Below, piece after piece: positions 5,371 to 5,591 of a stretch of 5,591 bases of DNA. Positions within the stretch are counted from its first letter, which is position 1. Every line of letters begins with the position of its first letter. The notes under the pieces were generated by a model. The model was given only the letters and a program-made list of their open reading frames with translations, did not search any database and was not told the origin of the DNA. The position numbers were made by a program, and so were the translations under genes. Origin of the DNA: an uncultured Nitrosomonadales bacterium (GTDB lineage: Bacteria > Pseudomonadota > Gammaproteobacteria > Burkholderiales > Methylophilaceae); the NCBI GenBank assembly GCA_946481065.1, contig CAMLMA010000119.1, positions 1-5,591 of the forward strand, written 5' to 3'.

Positions 5371-5591
5371 ATGGAGATGAGCAAAATCAAACTGGCTCTC
5401 GGTTTGGTAGTTGGCGCATCCTTGGCTATGCCACTGGTTGCTTCCGCTGCTGCTGACCAAGAAGCTGCGATGAAGGATCCCAACAACTGGGCACATCCAC
5501 GCGGCAACTACACCAACCAAGGTTTCAGCCAACTGACCCAAATCAACAAGGGTAACGTCAAGAACGTTAAGGCTGCCTGGACGTTCGCTAC
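5371..5591 (+). CDS. xoxF: XoxF-type PQQ-dependent methanol dehydrogenase, N-terminal part (runs off the window)
   Basis: Only the first 73 codons of a gene expected to encode about 600 aa are present. The product would be a periplasmic quinoprotein that oxidises methanol to formaldehyde (or formate) with PQQ and, in the Xox clade, a lanthanide. Residues 1-26 form a signal peptide: charged start (K5, K7), hydrophobic core 8-23, cleavage motif ASA at 24-26. The mature N-terminus, with DPNNWAHPRGNY (36-47), GFSQLTQINKGNV (51-63) and AWTFA (69-73), is the conserved entry to the beta-propeller of PQQ alcohol dehydrogenases. DPNNW-HPRGNY fits XoxF, possibly XoxF4, better than MxaF. The lanthanide-binding Asp and other active-site residues lie beyond the window, so the Xox call is by similarity of the N-terminus only. 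GGAG eight bases before the ATG supports this start; the ATG at 5377 is spaced worse. The use of AAC, AAG and GGT codons suggests high expression. Confidence 0.88.
   Translation, partial: MEMSKIKLALGLVVGASLAMPLVASAAADQEAAMKDPNNWAHPRGNYTNQGFSQLTQINKGNVKNVKAAWTFA

Noticed and set aside
5344..5541. Minus-strand 65-codon frame opposite xoxF
   Set aside because: It is antisense to the signal peptide and conserved N-terminus of XoxF and has no independent support.
1..5591. CRISPR array, tRNA, rRNA or insertion sequence
   Set aside because: No spaced repeat array, tRNA-like fold with CCA end, rRNA signature, transposase or terminal inverted repeats were seen.

Overview
The window looks like part of a betaproteobacterial methylotroph chromosome, most likely family Methylophilaceae (a GC-rich member such as Methylobacillus or Methylovorus). 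This is inferred from protein character: a PQQ-dependent methanol dehydrogenase of the XoxF type at the right edge, and an FNR/HemN/SafE-like set whose sequences look betaproteobacterial. No database search was possible, so the genus is a guess.

Left half (1-3101), oxygen-responsive heme and cytochrome module. An FNR/ANR-type [4Fe-4S] regulator lies on the minus strand (73-792). It is divergent from hemN (1014-2417), the oxygen-independent coproporphyrinogen III oxidase. A perfect FNR box (TTGAT-N4-ATCAA, 925-938) lies between them. hemN is followed after 9 nt by a six-helix membrane protein of the SafE/DsbD_2 (COG2836) type (2427-3101), a family often found beside cbb3 oxidase assembly genes. 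The logic is that low oxygen activates FNR, which drives anaerobic heme synthesis and probably oxidase maturation. The 3' end of fnr carries three tandem 19-bp repeats.

Middle (3102-4755). After a short convergent gap with two hairpins comes a minus-strand MocR/GabR-type regulator (GntR helix-turn-helix fused to an aminotransferase-like domain). Several PLP-pocket positions look altered, and there is a Cys/Met-containing C-terminal tail.

Right (4756-5591). A 615-bp intergenic region separates the mocR-like gene from the divergently transcribed xoxF, of which only the first 73 codons are present (signal peptide and N-terminus). This gap is dense in signals: a cluster of CTGGACCA direct repeats that look like MocR-family operators; a minus-strand promoter and intrinsic terminator that could delimit a small RNA; a possible xoxF promoter embedded in an inverted repeat; and a hairpin plus T-run just before the xoxF ribosome-binding site. 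The most interesting hypothesis is that the MocR-like protein and these leader elements control xoxF. That is inference from position and sequence patterns, not known fact.
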